Below are positions 7,447-15,327 of a stretch of 18,637 nucleotides of DNA, piece by piece. Position numbers and translations under genes: made by a program. This DNA is from Succinatimonas hippei. GTDB taxonomy: Bacteria; Pseudomonadota; Gammaproteobacteria; Enterobacterales; Succinivibrionaceae. The notes under the pieces were generated by a model. The model made no database searches. It saw only the letters and a program-made list of their open reading frames with translations, and had not been told where the DNA came from. Where the stretch lies: positions 1 to 18,637 of the forward strand of contig SFGV01000036.1 in NCBI GenBank assembly GCA_004557545.1. Reading direction: 5' to 3'. Numbering within the stretch: the stretch's first letter is position 1; every line of letters begins with the position of its first letter.

Positions 7447-8500
7447 TGCACCCCCGAAGCTCGGCGCTTTTAAGCCGTCCGGTTACCTTAAAATATTTGC
7501 CCATGCGTCCGCACGGGCAGTCATCCTCGCCAAGCAGGATCCCCATATCCTCGGTTAAAAGGCTGTGTCCCGGGTATGAGTGAGGGAGCACGGAGACAAC
7601 CTGGATTATCCCCTCCTCGCCTTTATCGCATAACGAGAAATCACCAGGACGTCTTATCAGAATATCCGAGAAGATACTCGCGTGCAGATGTCCGCATGGA
7701 CACTGTGCGTATACGCATCCGGTCTGCTCAACCATACCGTAATGGTCGACAAATGAAGTGATGCCGCAGGTCGTATTGAGCGCCTGCCTGAACTCCTCAC
7801 CGCTTATATTGAGCGATACAAGCTTCTTCCAGCCGCCTCCGGTGATGAGATGGGCTCTTGAAAGATCAAGTGTCAGCCCGCGCTCCTTTAAGTACTCATA
7901 CAGATGATGCCAGACCATGAAGGTAAAGCCAAAGCACAGAAACGGGCCTTCGTTGTGACGGGCAAGAAAATCCCGCGTAAGATCAAGATCAAGCTCCATA
8001 TTCGGGGTAAGCGCATATACAGCCTCGGTCGCGAGCATCCTCAGCCCCAGGATGGCGGCTCCGCGCGCTGAGAACATATTGCGGTTTTTTATGACCTCAG
8101 GAGAGTCGATTATCAGCATCGGCAGGCGCTTTTTACCCACAAAATCCGACATGATGCGGATCAGGGCCTTCTGCTGCTCCATCCCGGTCTGCCTGTCCAC
8201 AAAGATTTTTGAAACCCTCTGACCGGTAGTGCCCGATGAGGTCATGGTCTTGAAGATCTGATCGCGCGGCACGCTTAAAAGCTCATGATTTTTGAACATG
8301 CGCACCGGAAGGAAAGGAAAATCCTCGGGTGCTGACACACTCTCAGGGTCAAAGCCCAGGGCGTCCGTGACGTTTTTGTAGATCTCACAGCGCTCACGGT
8401 GAAAGAGCGTAAGCTCCATGAGCTTTCGCGTAAGCACCAGCGCTTTCTCAGCCCTGTTGAGCGAGAATGGATTTATCGAGAACAGATCGTCATTAGTCAC
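7421..8500 (-). CDS. LuxE-like acyl-protein synthetase
   Basis: A 359-residue member of the LuxE/PaaK branch of adenylating enzymes (PF04443 type). LuxE activates a fatty acid as acyl-AMP, moves it to its own cysteine near the C-terminus, and hands it to LuxC. The phosphate-binding loop TSSGTTGQR (from 87) and the C-terminal signature GRLKSAELRGCSDT are both present. Cys351 in RGCSDT is the likely acyl-accepting residue. A Cys/His cluster (CVYAQCPCGHLH) and a second CPCG near the end might bind metal, but that is only a pattern. The start is a GTG whose bases overlap the stop of the GNAT gene (GTGA at 8500-8497), pointing to coupled translation; there is no separate ribosome binding site. With an AMP ligase also in the operon, the two adenylating enzymes may act on different acids or at different steps. 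Confidence 0.87.
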   Translation of the reverse strand: MTNDDLFSINPFSLNRAEKALVLTRKLMELTLFHRERCEIYKNVTDALGFDPESVSAPEDFPFLPVRMFKNHELLSVPRDQIFKTMTSSGTTGQRVSKIFVDRQTGMEQQKALIRIMSDFVGKKRLPMLIIDSPEVIKNRNMFSARGAAILGLRMLATEAVYALTPNMELDLDLTRDFLARHNEGPFLCFGFTFMVWHHLYEYLKERGLTLDLSRAHLITGGGWKKLVSLNISGEEFRQALNTTCGITSFVDHYGMVEQTGCVYAQCPCGHLHASIFSDILIRRPGDFSLCDKGEEGIIQVVSVLPHSYPGHSLLTEDMGILLGEDDCPCGRMGKYFKVTGRLKSAELRGCSDTYAAKF

Positions 8501-9231
8501 AGCTTTGTGTCCGTATGTCTGATGTAGACGTGATTTGCCCTCACCGGGAAAAATCCGTTGCGCGTCACCGCTCTTATCTGGGACATGTTGTTGGTGGATA
8601 CCCCAATAACCAGCTTTCTGCCCCCGAGGGACTTTACTATCTCTGGAGTCTGGTTATTGATGCCAATCCCGGTGTGGCGGAATTTCATAAAGCTTCCGCC
8701 CAAGGCTGAGTTGTACACGCCGTCTCCAGTGTCCCTTATGGTAAAAAAGCCGCTCATCTCACCCTTGTAGGATGCCTTCATGAAGATGGCCCCGCGCTTT
8801 TTCTCATCCAAAAGCCAGTGATGAAAGCGTCTTGCCGAGGCCTCCTTTGAGAAATATGGATCAACGCTTATGCGGTCAAAGGCAAAGGATCCGGCGTCAA
8901 TCTCGGCAAAAAGCGCCGGAAAATCCTGATCCTTCATCCTTTCGACCTTCACCGAGTCATAAAAACGCTGCTCAAGCTCGCTGCGTTTTATCTCGTGCAG
9001 ATCATGCTCAAAGAAAATCATATCCTCGACAAAGGTGTAGCCTGAGGATGAGATCACAAAGCACAGATCGGGACGGGTTGAGGGAAGCTTTAAGGCTATG
9101 TACCTGTACTCCGACTCAAGCTCCTTGAGACCGGCTCTGATCTCATCAGCGCTGTCATCCTGCTCAATGCTTACCTCACAGGTCTTAACCCCGAGAGACT
9201 GCTCATCCCATACCGCGTTTACGCTTTTCAT
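8497..9231 (-). CDS. GNAT-family acyltransferase (WecD-like)
   Basis: A 244-residue GNAT protein and the first gene of the acyl operon. The C-terminal part carries the late GNAT signature (GVSTNNMSQIRAVTRNGFFP), and the middle (FDRISVDPYFSKEASARRFHHWL) resembles dTDP-4-amino-sugar N-acetyltransferases such as WecD. That likeness is from memory of the family pattern and is not proof of substrate. GNAT enzymes move an acyl group from CoA or a carrier protein to an amine. In this setting an amino sugar or similar acceptor could receive the acyl group made by the ACP/LuxE/LuxC module. The start is the ATG at 9231 with a weak GGA six bases upstream. A GTG lies directly before it at 9234. The stop overlaps the LuxE-like start. 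The N-terminal 100 residues show no motif I recognise. Confidence 0.72.
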   Translation of the reverse strand: MKSVNAVWDEQSLGVKTCEVSIEQDDSADEIRAGLKELESEYRYIALKLPSTRPDLCFVISSSGYTFVEDMIFFEHDLHEIKRSELEQRFYDSVKVERMKDQDFPALFAEIDAGSFAFDRISVDPYFSKEASARRFHHWLLDEKKRGAIFMKASYKGEMSGFFTIRDTGDGVYNSALGGSFMKFRHTGIGINNQTPEIVKSLGGRKLVIGVSTNNMSQIRAVTRNGFFPVRANHVYIRHTDTKL

Positions 9232-9408
9232 CACAATTCCATAAAAACGAAGCTTAAAGGCTTTCCTATATTAACGGCAAAATCACGGAAAACTGAGACA
9301 AGCGGGGATCTTTATGATTTACGCGTCCTTTTTAGCCATAAATTTTCCCCAGCTTTTGTATCGGTGTGGCAGAGAGGTAGTGAATTCTTCCGGCTTAACC
9401 GCTTTTGG
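9232..9408 (-). promoter_or_regulatory. Probable promoter region of the nine-gene cluster
   Basis: This segment lies between the helicase terminator and the GNAT start, so a promoter for the minus-strand cluster should be here. The best -10 candidate is TAATAT (9273-9268), with no convincing -35 at the right distance. It could depend on an activator. No operator-like repeat stands out. Confidence 0.35.
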
Positions 9409-9445
9409 AAAAATTTAAGGGAGATCCCCGGCGGGGATCTCCCTT
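9409..9445 (-). terminator. Rho-independent terminator of the helicase gene
   Basis: AAGGGAGATCCCCG (9417-9430) and its exact complement (9432-9445) form a 14-bp inverted repeat with one base between, so the real loop opens a few pairs. On the minus strand it is followed by AAATTTTT. It sits 45 bases past the helicase stop and isolates that gene from the GNAT operon. Confidence 0.85.
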
Positions 9446-9489
9446 TATCGTAGGTTAATCAGAACACTGATCTGCTTTTATCAGCGTTC

Positions 9490-11814
9490 TCAGTCCTCAA
9501 AGGCGTCATTGCTGCGGCGCTGACGGGGCGAAAAGAATCCCCTCTCAGAGCGGCTCCCGCGGTGTCCTGAACGGAAGTCATTGTCACGGAATGAAGGACG
9601 GCGGAATGAGCGGTCATCACGGTTGCCAAATGAAGATCTGCCGCGTCCGCCAAAGGATCTGCCGCGTCCCTCAAAACGATCGTTATCACCAAACTGGGTG
9701 ATCCCCTCAAACTGTCCACGGTCATAGCTGCGCGGACGGTCGTTGAAACTGCGATCTCTGCGGGGCCCGAATGAACGATCCCTGAAGCCGGAGCCACGGC
9801 TGAAGCCGCGGCGCGGACGATCGTCATCGCGCATATGAGAGCGCGGAGGCTCGGCGGTATAGACACGCAGATCAAGCGGTCTGCCGCATACTCTGGCGTC
9901 AGCCAGGATCTTGCGGGTCTCATCAGGCATGCCGTCAGGCAGATCCACGGTTGAGAAGGTATCAAAGATTGAGATCTCGCCTATATAGCGGCTGTCGATA
10001 TTGCCTTCATTGGCTATGGCGCCTACGATCTGCCCCGGCTTCGCGCCGTCGCGGCGGCCTACAGCCACACGGAAGCGCTGCATCTTCATGTCGGGGAAAT
10101 CACGCAGAGGCTGGGGCTCTGCAGAAGGGGCGCCATGGAAGCGGCGCTCGCCGCGCCCCTCTCTGGGAGTTCTGTCCTCAAGCGTGCGCATCTGCGGCTC
10201 AGGCTTGCTCTCGTCGATGAAGAGATCGCCATCGCGCTGACACATCTTGGCAAGCGCGGCCGCCAGAGTCTCAGGCTCAATTGAGTCATCAGAGAGGATC
10301 TCGGAGACCACTTCCTCGTACTTTGAGAGATCACCGTTCTCGATGGTCTCAAGCACCTGGTTGCGGAAGTTCTCAAGCCTTGCCTTGTTGACATCTGCCG
10401 CCGTAGGCATAGCCATAGGCTCTATCTTCTGGTTGGTGATCTTCTCGATCATGCGCAGCGCGCGGCGCTCGCGCGGCGAGACAAAGAGAATAGCCTCACC
10501 CTGACGGCCGGCGCGGCCGGTTCTGCCGATGCGGTGAATGTAGGACTCGGCGTCATAAGGAATGTCATAGTTGAACACATGGGTTATACGGTCAACATCA
10601 AGTCCGCGGGCGGCGACATCGGTGGCGGTGATGATGTCAAGACTGCCGTTCTTAAGGCGCTCGATGATCTTCTCGCGCTGACGCTGCGGGATGTCACCAT
10701 GCAGCGCCGCGCATGAGAAGCCGCGGGCCATCAGACGGTTTGCCACGTCCTCGGCGTCGGTCTTGGTTCTGACGAACACCAGCACCGCGTCATAGGGCTC
10801 CACCTCAAGGATCCTGGTCATGGCGTCAATCTTGTGGGCACCTGAGGCTACCCAGTAGCGCTGATGGACGGTGACCGCGGTAGCGGTCCTGGCCTTGATC
10901 TCGATATCCTCAGGATCCTTTAAATGCTCGCGGGCGATCCTGGCGATGGCCGGGGGCATGGTTGCCGAGAAGAGCGCGGTCTGACGCTCCTTGGGGGCGT
11001 TGCTTAAGATCCAGTCGACATCATCGATAAAGCCCATGCGCAACATTTCATCAGCCTCATCTATGACGATAAAGCGCACGCCTGAGAGATCAAGCTTGTC
11101 ACGTTCTATGAGATCCATAAGGCGGCCAGGGGTGCCGACAACCACCTGCGCGCCGCGGCGCAGAGCTCTTAGCTGTGGCTCATAGGAGGCTCCGCCGTAG
11201 ACCGGGGCTACGCGGAAGTCCTCGATGTATTTGGCAAAGCTCTGGAACGCCTCGGCGACCTGAAGAGCAAGCTCGCGGGTAGGCTCAAGCACCAGGCAGC
11301 GCACTCCGCTCTCGCCCTCGTTTAAAAGCGAAAGAATCGGCAGCGCGAAGGCCGCGGTCTTGCCGGTTCCGGTCTGGGCCTTGCCGAACATATCGCGTCC
11401 CTTGAGCATCACAGGGATGGCCTGCTCCTGAATTGGAGTGGGACGCTCAAAGCCCAGATCTTTTACCGCCTTTAAGGTATTCTCGGAAAGTCCCAGGGCC
11501 TCAAAGCCCGGTACATCCTCATCCTCGTCATCATCAGAGCCTGAGAGCAGCTGACTCTCGTCAGCGCCGCTGCTTACCGCGAGATTTGATTTGTTTGTCT
11601 CAACCTTGGCGCTCTTATCGACGGGCTCATAATTTGCATCGGGATCTGAAGCGTCGGGTTTATCCTGAGCCTCATCAGAGGTAGCTGCGTACACTCCTGA
11701 AACATCACCCTGTTCGTTTTGAACATCCGCGTTCTCAGACGCGTCTGACACTAATTTTTCGGCCTCATCGTTTGCTGTTTTCAGAAGATCGTCAAGCTGC
11801 ACGTTATCGTCCAT
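9490..11814 (-). CDS. deaD: DEAD-box RNA helicase, DeaD/CsdA type
   Basis: A 774-residue ATP-dependent RNA helicase of the kind that helps ribosome assembly, RNA decay and growth in the cold. All core motifs are present: Q motif (ERPTPIQ), AQTGTGKT (146-153), PTRELALQ, DEAD (252-255), SAT, TATDVAARGLD and HRIGRTGRAGR (about 427-437). A DbpA-like RNA-binding domain follows (about 575-655), with IVGAIANEGNIDSRYIGEI as in CsdA. The last 115 residues are rich in Arg, Gly, Phe, Asp and Ser (repeats such as RGRSFGGRGRSSFG) and should be disordered and RNA-binding. Unusually, about 100 acidic residues precede the core, ending in a run SDDDEDED; E. coli DeaD has almost none. The ATG at 11814 is chosen over an in-frame GTG at 11853, which has no ribosome binding site. 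GGAG lies 12 bases before the ATG, a long gap, so the start is not certain. Confidence 0.93.
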   Translation of the reverse strand: MDDNVQLDDLLKTANDEAEKLVSDASENADVQNEQGDVSGVYAATSDEAQDKPDASDPDANYEPVDKSAKVETNKSNLAVSSGADESQLLSGSDDDEDEDVPGFEALGLSENTLKAVKDLGFERPTPIQEQAIPVMLKGRDMFGKAQTGTGKTAAFALPILSLLNEGESGVRCLVLEPTRELALQVAEAFQSFAKYIEDFRVAPVYGGASYEPQLRALRRGAQVVVGTPGRLMDLIERDKLDLSGVRFIVIDEADEMLRMGFIDDVDWILSNAPKERQTALFSATMPPAIARIAREHLKDPEDIEIKARTATAVTVHQRYWVASGAHKIDAMTRILEVEPYDAVLVFVRTKTDAEDVANRLMARGFSCAALHGDIPQRQREKIIERLKNGSLDIITATDVAARGLDVDRITHVFNYDIPYDAESYIHRIGRTGRAGRQGEAILFVSPRERRALRMIEKITNQKIEPMAMPTAADVNKARLENFRNQVLETIENGDLSKYEEVVSEILSDDSIEPETLAAALAKMCQRDGDLFIDESKPEPQMRTLEDRTPREGRGERRFHGAPSAEPQPLRDFPDMKMQRFRVAVGRRDGAKPGQIVGAIANEGNIDSRYIGEISIFDTFSTVDLPDGMPDETRKILADARVCGRPLDLRVYTAEPPRSHMRDDDRPRRGFSRGSGFRDRSFGPRRDRSFNDRPRSYDRGQFEGITQFGDNDRFEGRGRSFGGRGRSSFGNRDDRSFRRPSFRDNDFRSGHRGSRSERGFFSPRQRRSNDAFED

Positions 11815-11992
11815 ACTGTTTTTTAACTCCGCTATCACATAAAGCCCGGGCACGCGTTTGAGGATAAATCCCCTTAATGCTTAAAATATGAGTCACAACC
11901 AAATTTGAGAGAAGAAATCGCTTTTCCAAAACCCGCCGGATCGCCCCGATCCGGAACCCAATGAATACGCCCTGGCAAAAAAAAGCGGGTTC
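11815..11992 (-). promoter_or_regulatory. Long structured leader of the helicase mRNA
   Basis: About 170 bases separate the predicted transcription start from the helicase start codon. The leader holds an 8-bp hairpin CCGGATCG/CGATCCGG around three bases (11936-11954). AACCCGC near the 5' end (11991-11985) can pair with GCGGGTT just after that hairpin, closing a larger structure. A run of eight T follows AACCCGC. The known csdA/deaD mRNA of E. coli also has a very long leader, so leader-based control is plausible here. That is inference. Confidence 0.5.
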
Positions 11993-12020
11993 ATTATACC
12001 AATAAGTGATACGCGTCACA
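11993..12020 (-). promoter_or_regulatory. Promoter of the helicase gene with an overlapping CRP-like site
   Basis: On the minus strand TATAAT (11998-11993), preceded by TTGG, is a perfect -10 box. The -35 region has only TTGTGT at a wide spacing. Between them lies TGTGA-N6-TCACT (12020-12005), which matches nine of ten key bases of the CRP consensus. Centred near -26 it would repress rather than activate if bound. The -10 call is firm; the CRP call is tentative. Confidence 0.6.
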
Positions 12021-12167
12021 CAAAAGATCCCTGCTTTTTCATAATCCGGCATAACCACGACAGCTTATTTTCCTTAGCGTTGAAGTTTCGTGATCATCTC
12101 TTCTGCCCATTTGATGACGCTGTGATAGGCTAACGACAATAACAGTTTTCGTTTTTGGAGTTTAAAA
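12021..12167 (+). other. Upstream region of the Dabb/oxidoreductase operon
   Basis: The operon promoter should be here, but I see no convincing -35/-10 pair. TTGATG near 12111 and the AT-rich stretch ACGACAATAACAG before the ribosome binding site are the only hints, and their spacing is poor. GGAG lies eight bases ahead of the ATG at 12168. Confidence 0.25.
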
Positions 12168-12452
12168 ATGTACAAGCATGTTGTGGTCTGGCAGTTTAAG
12201 GATGGCACCGAGAAAGAAGCCAGGGAGTTTTTAAAAGAACTTGAGGGGCTTAAGGGAGTTATCGAGTGCCTGCGCTCAATTCAGACCGGATACAACGAGA
12301 ACCCCAAAGAGGGCGCTACCGGCGTGCTCATCTGCGAGTTTGACTCCATGGAGGACTTAAACTCATACGCGACTGACCCAAGGCACCTCAAGGTAGCCGC
12401 CAAATGCAAACCCATCCGCACCTCCCGCGTAGCCTGCGATTTTAAGGAATAA
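12168..12452 (+). CDS. Dabb-domain (stress-responsive A/B barrel) protein
   Basis: A 94-residue protein of the Dabb fold (PF07876), a small dimeric alpha/beta barrel. The start MYKHVVVWQFKDGT and the later segment LICEFDSMEDLNSYATDPRH are typical, and the length is that of a single domain. Bacterial Dabb proteins mostly have no known role. Related plant and fungal ones cyclise or protect reactive carbonyl compounds, so a supporting role for the oxidoreductases downstream is possible but not shown. It opens the operon with a good GGAG site. Its stop is two bases from the next start, so the five genes should share one transcript. Confidence 0.88.
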   Translation: MYKHVVVWQFKDGTEKEAREFLKELEGLKGVIECLRSIQTGYNENPKEGATGVLICEFDSMEDLNSYATDPRHLKVAAKCKPIRTSRVACDFKE

Positions 12453-12454
12453 CA

Positions 12455-13465
12455 ATGTCTCTATCCCCCGTGGGCAAACCCCTGCGCGTTGGAATAGCGG
12501 GCACCGGAGCTATAGCCAGGGAAATGGCTAAAACACTTGGCCTTATGCAGAGCTCCGGTGACAAAAGCGCGATCCTCGCCGCGGTAGCCTCAAGAAAGCA
12601 GGATAAAGCCGAAAGCTTTATAAAAGAGAACTGCCCTGGCGCCAGGGCTTTTGGCTCATATGAAGAAATGGCCTCAGACGGAGGTATTGATCTTGCCTAT
12701 ATCGCGACCCCCAATCAGGCTCATGTCAGCTGTGCCGGGCTTTTTTTAAAGCATAAGGTAGCCTGTCTTGTGGAGAAGCCCTTTTGCGTTAACACCAAAG
12801 AGGCAAAGGAGCTTATCGACCTTTCCCTGAAGAATAAGGCTCTGGTCACCGAGGCTATCTGGACACGCTATCAGCCGATGAGACAGATGATCTCTGACAC
12901 CTTGAAGTCAGGGATCATAGGCGATCCGCTATTTGTGGAGGCTAACCTCAGCTACCCCATAACCGGCAAGGAGCGTCTGGTCTCACCTCAATACGCCGGC
13001 GGAGCGCTTCTCGATCTCGGGGTTTACGTGCTCAATTTCGCGATCATGGCCTTTGGTCACCCAAAGCAGGCTGAGATGGTCTGCGTCAAAAACGCCTCAG
13101 GCTGTGATATGTCAGACTCAATCACGCTTTCCTTTGAAAATGGCCGCATGGCCTCTTTAAACGCGAGCGCTATGTGTCTGGGGCACCGCCTCGGCGCGGT
13201 TTTCGGCACGCGGGGCTATCTTACGGTGGACAACGTAAACAATCCCAAAGTCCTTAAGATCTACGGCTCAAAATATGAGCTTATCCGTGAGATCTCAGCG
13301 CCAGAGCAGCTTACCGGTTTTGAGTATGAGGTGCGTGAGTGCTGTGAGAGTATAAAAAAAGGCGGTCTTGAGTGCCCTTCAATGCCGCACTCTGAAACCC
13401 TGCTTGTGCAGGGGATCATGGATACCCTGCGCGCCCAGTGCGGGATCTCGTTTCCCATGGAGTAA
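12455..13465 (+). CDS. Gfo/Idh/MocA-family oxidoreductase
   Basis: A 336-residue NAD(P)-dependent sugar or cyclitol dehydrogenase. The Rossmann motif is GIAGTGAIA (13-21) and the catalytic lysine is K108 in VEKPFCVN. The stretch VTEAIWTRYQPM just after it is typical of the branch holding dihydrodiol and D-xylose dehydrogenases. The second conserved region, GGALLDLGVYVLNF, lies near residue 180. Length is normal. AAGGA is seven bases before the ATG. It probably oxidises or reduces a hydroxyl of a sugar-like compound that the next three enzymes also handle. The exact substrate cannot be told from the sequence. Confidence 0.9.
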   Translation: MSLSPVGKPLRVGIAGTGAIAREMAKTLGLMQSSGDKSAILAAVASRKQDKAESFIKENCPGARAFGSYEEMASDGGIDLAYIATPNQAHVSCAGLFLKHKVACLVEKPFCVNTKEAKELIDLSLKNKALVTEAIWTRYQPMRQMISDTLKSGIIGDPLFVEANLSYPITGKERLVSPQYAGGALLDLGVYVLNFAIMAFGHPKQAEMVCVKNASGCDMSDSITLSFENGRMASLNASAMCLGHRLGAVFGTRGYLTVDNVNNPKVLKIYGSKYELIREISAPEQLTGFEYEVRECCESIKKGGLECPSMPHSETLLVQGIMDTLRAQCGISFPME

Positions 13466-13471
13466 TTCTCA

Positions 13472-14365
13472 ATGATACACAAAATCGGTTTCATCGGGCT
13501 TGGGATCATGGGCAAGGCTATGGCCTCAAACCTTTTGAAAAAAGGCTTTGAGATTACTGGCTTTGTAAGACGTCCTGAAAAGCTTGATGAGATAAAAGCT
13601 CTGGGAATAAAGACCGCGACCTCAATTCCAGATGTCTGCGCTAAGGCCGATTGCGTTATCACCATGGTAGGCGGGCCTGATGACGTAAAGGAGGTCTGGC
13701 AGGGCTCAAACGGAGTTCTCGCCTCAGCAAAAAAAGGCGCGCTGGTCATAGACATGACCTCATCCTCTCCCGCGCTTGCCATTGAGCTTTACGAAAAAGG
13801 CAAGACTCTGGGACTCCGCGTGCTCGACGCTCCGGTCTCAGGCGGGGACAGCGGAGCGAAAAACGCCACGCTGTCTATCTTCTGCGGAGGAGACAGGGAG
13901 GATTTTGAGCACGCACTGCCGGTATTTGAGGCAATGGGCAGGAACATAGTCTTAGAAGGAGGTCCGGGACGCGGTCAGGACACCAAGCTTGCCGCCCAGA
14001 TAGTTGTCGGCGGTCAGCTTGCCGGAATGTGCGAGGGCTTTGCCTACGCCAAAGAACGCGGGCTCAACCTTGAGAAATTCGCCTCGTCGCTAAAGGGCAG
14101 TGCAGCTGACTGCGCCTCCCTCAAGCTTTACTCAGAGCGCGTTCTGAACAATGACCGCTCCCCGGGCGGCGCGCTTTCTTATCTTGTAAAGGATCTTAAA
14201 AACGCCCTGCTCGCGCTTGAGGGCAGCGGGATTGATCTTAATGTTACGCGAGAGGTTCTCTCAAACTATCAGAGCATGCAGGATCGGGGAATGGGCTCGC
14301 TTGGGACCCAGGCTCTGGTCTGGGATTACGCGCAAAGAAGCGGAATAAAGAAACAAGGACACTAA
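13472..14365 (+). CDS. Beta-hydroxyacid dehydrogenase (GarR/3-hydroxyisobutyrate dehydrogenase family)
   Basis: A 297-residue member of the family that interconverts 3-hydroxyacids and their semialdehydes, such as tartronate semialdehyde reductase GarR. It has the cofactor loop GFIGLGIMGKAM (6-17), the substrate motif DAPVSGG with Ser123, the catalytic lysine K172 after GPGRGQDT, and the C-terminal KDLKNAL. The residue three past the lysine is usually Asn (KxxN), but here the text is KLAAQ, with Ala. That may change substrate choice or rate. NRRPEK-like residues after the second strand (FVRRPEK) suggest NADPH. It starts six bases after the Gfo/Idh/MocA stop, with GGAG nine bases ahead. In this operon it would act on a semialdehyde or hydroxyacid intermediate. 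Confidence 0.88.
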   Translation: MIHKIGFIGLGIMGKAMASNLLKKGFEITGFVRRPEKLDEIKALGIKTATSIPDVCAKADCVITMVGGPDDVKEVWQGSNGVLASAKKGALVIDMTSSSPALAIELYEKGKTLGLRVLDAPVSGGDSGAKNATLSIFCGGDREDFEHALPVFEAMGRNIVLEGGPGRGQDTKLAAQIVVGGQLAGMCEGFAYAKERGLNLEKFASSLKGSAADCASLKLYSERVLNNDRSPGGALSYLVKDLKNALLALEGSGIDLNVTREVLSNYQSMQDRGMGSLGTQALVWDYAQRSGIKKQGH

Positions 14366-14375
14366 AAGGATACTT

Positions 14376-15314
14376 ATGATTAGGGTTTTATGCATTCTGC
14401 CATGCGATGGCAAACACAGGGAAATGCTTGAGAAGGCAGGTCAGGGGCAGTGCGAATTCGTTTTCAAGGCGCCAGCGGCGGTACGCGACGCCGATCTTAG
14501 CGGTGTGAGCGCGGTCATAGGCAATATCGAGCCTGAGATCTTAAAAGGCTCCGATGTGCGCTTCCTGCAATTAAACTCTGCGGGCTTTGAGGCCTATAAA
14601 AAAGAGGAATTGCCCTCAGGCATCGCCGTATGCAACGCTAAAGGCGCGTACGGGCTTACCGTGTCAGAGCACATGCTCGCGCTGACCTTCAGTCTTATCC
14701 GTCACCTTGAGCGTTATCGTGACCGCCAGAGCGCCCATATCTGGAAGGACTGCGGCAACGTCACCTCGATTGAGGGTTCCACCGTTCTCGTGCTTGGATT
14801 AGGCGATATCGGTGGTGAATACGCGCGCAAGGTCAAGGCGTTGGGAGCCTCCCGCGTCATCGGCGTGCGCCGCAATGTCAAAGCGCAGATGCCGGAATAT
14901 CTTGATGAGCAGCACTCGCTTGACGAACTGGACTCACTGCTTCCTGTGGCTGACATTATCGCCATGGTACTACCGGGCGGCAGTCAGACCGAGGGGCTTA
15001 TCAATAAGGCGCGTTTCTCGCTCATGAAGCCCGGGGCGTATCTCATAAATTGCGGACGCGGCAGCAGCATCGTTCAGGACGATCTCTACGAGGCGCTTGA
15101 AAGCGGCCGCATCGCCGGCGCCGCCATCGATGTTTGCACCCCTGAGCCCCTGCCATCAAAAAGCCCGCTTTGGGATCTTGAGAACCTGGTCATAACCCCT
15201 CATGTCGCGGGCAACTTCTTTTTGAAGGAAACCTTTGAGCGGGTTATGCGCATCTCTTGTACCAATCTGCAGAACTTTATCTCAAAAAAAGAACTTATAA
15301 ATCAGGTGATCTGA
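14376..15314 (+). CDS. D-2-hydroxyacid dehydrogenase family protein
   Basis: A 312-residue enzyme of the D-isomer-specific 2-hydroxyacid dehydrogenase family, which reduces 2-oxoacids such as glyoxylate or hydroxypyruvate. The cofactor motif GLGDIG is at 141-146. The catalytic triad is complete: Arg228 in NCGRGS, Glu257 in TPEPLP and His276 in TPHVAGN. The residues after the second strand (GVRRN) lack the acidic residue of NAD enzymes and point to NADP. Length is normal. AAGGA lies five bases before the ATG, ten bases after the previous stop. With the GarR-like enzyme upstream it could take part in three-carbon hydroxyacid or semialdehyde chemistry; this is inference. Confidence 0.9.
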   Translation: MIRVLCILPCDGKHREMLEKAGQGQCEFVFKAPAAVRDADLSGVSAVIGNIEPEILKGSDVRFLQLNSAGFEAYKKEELPSGIAVCNAKGAYGLTVSEHMLALTFSLIRHLERYRDRQSAHIWKDCGNVTSIEGSTVLVLGLGDIGGEYARKVKALGASRVIGVRRNVKAQMPEYLDEQHSLDELDSLLPVADIIAMVLPGGSQTEGLINKARFSLMKPGAYLINCGRGSSIVQDDLYEALESGRIAGAAIDVCTPEPLPSKSPLWDLENLVITPHVAGNFFLKETFERVMRISCTNLQNFISKKELINQVI

Positions 15315-15327
15315 GGAGAAAATTCTC

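Noticed and set aside
6232..8500. Bioluminescence (lux) operon
   Set aside because: LuxC-like and LuxE-like genes are present, but there are no luciferase subunits LuxA/LuxB and no LuxD, and the ACP, SDR and ligase point to another pathway.
9459..9965. 168-residue reading frame on the minus strand inside the helicase end
   Set aside because: It is a second frame of the Arg/Gly-rich tail, low in complexity, with no ribosome binding site and no known fold.
11804..12058. 84-residue reading frame on the minus strand across the helicase leader
   Set aside because: It contains the helicase promoter and hairpin, has no family resemblance and no good start site. A transcript from the TATAAT box would not include its start.
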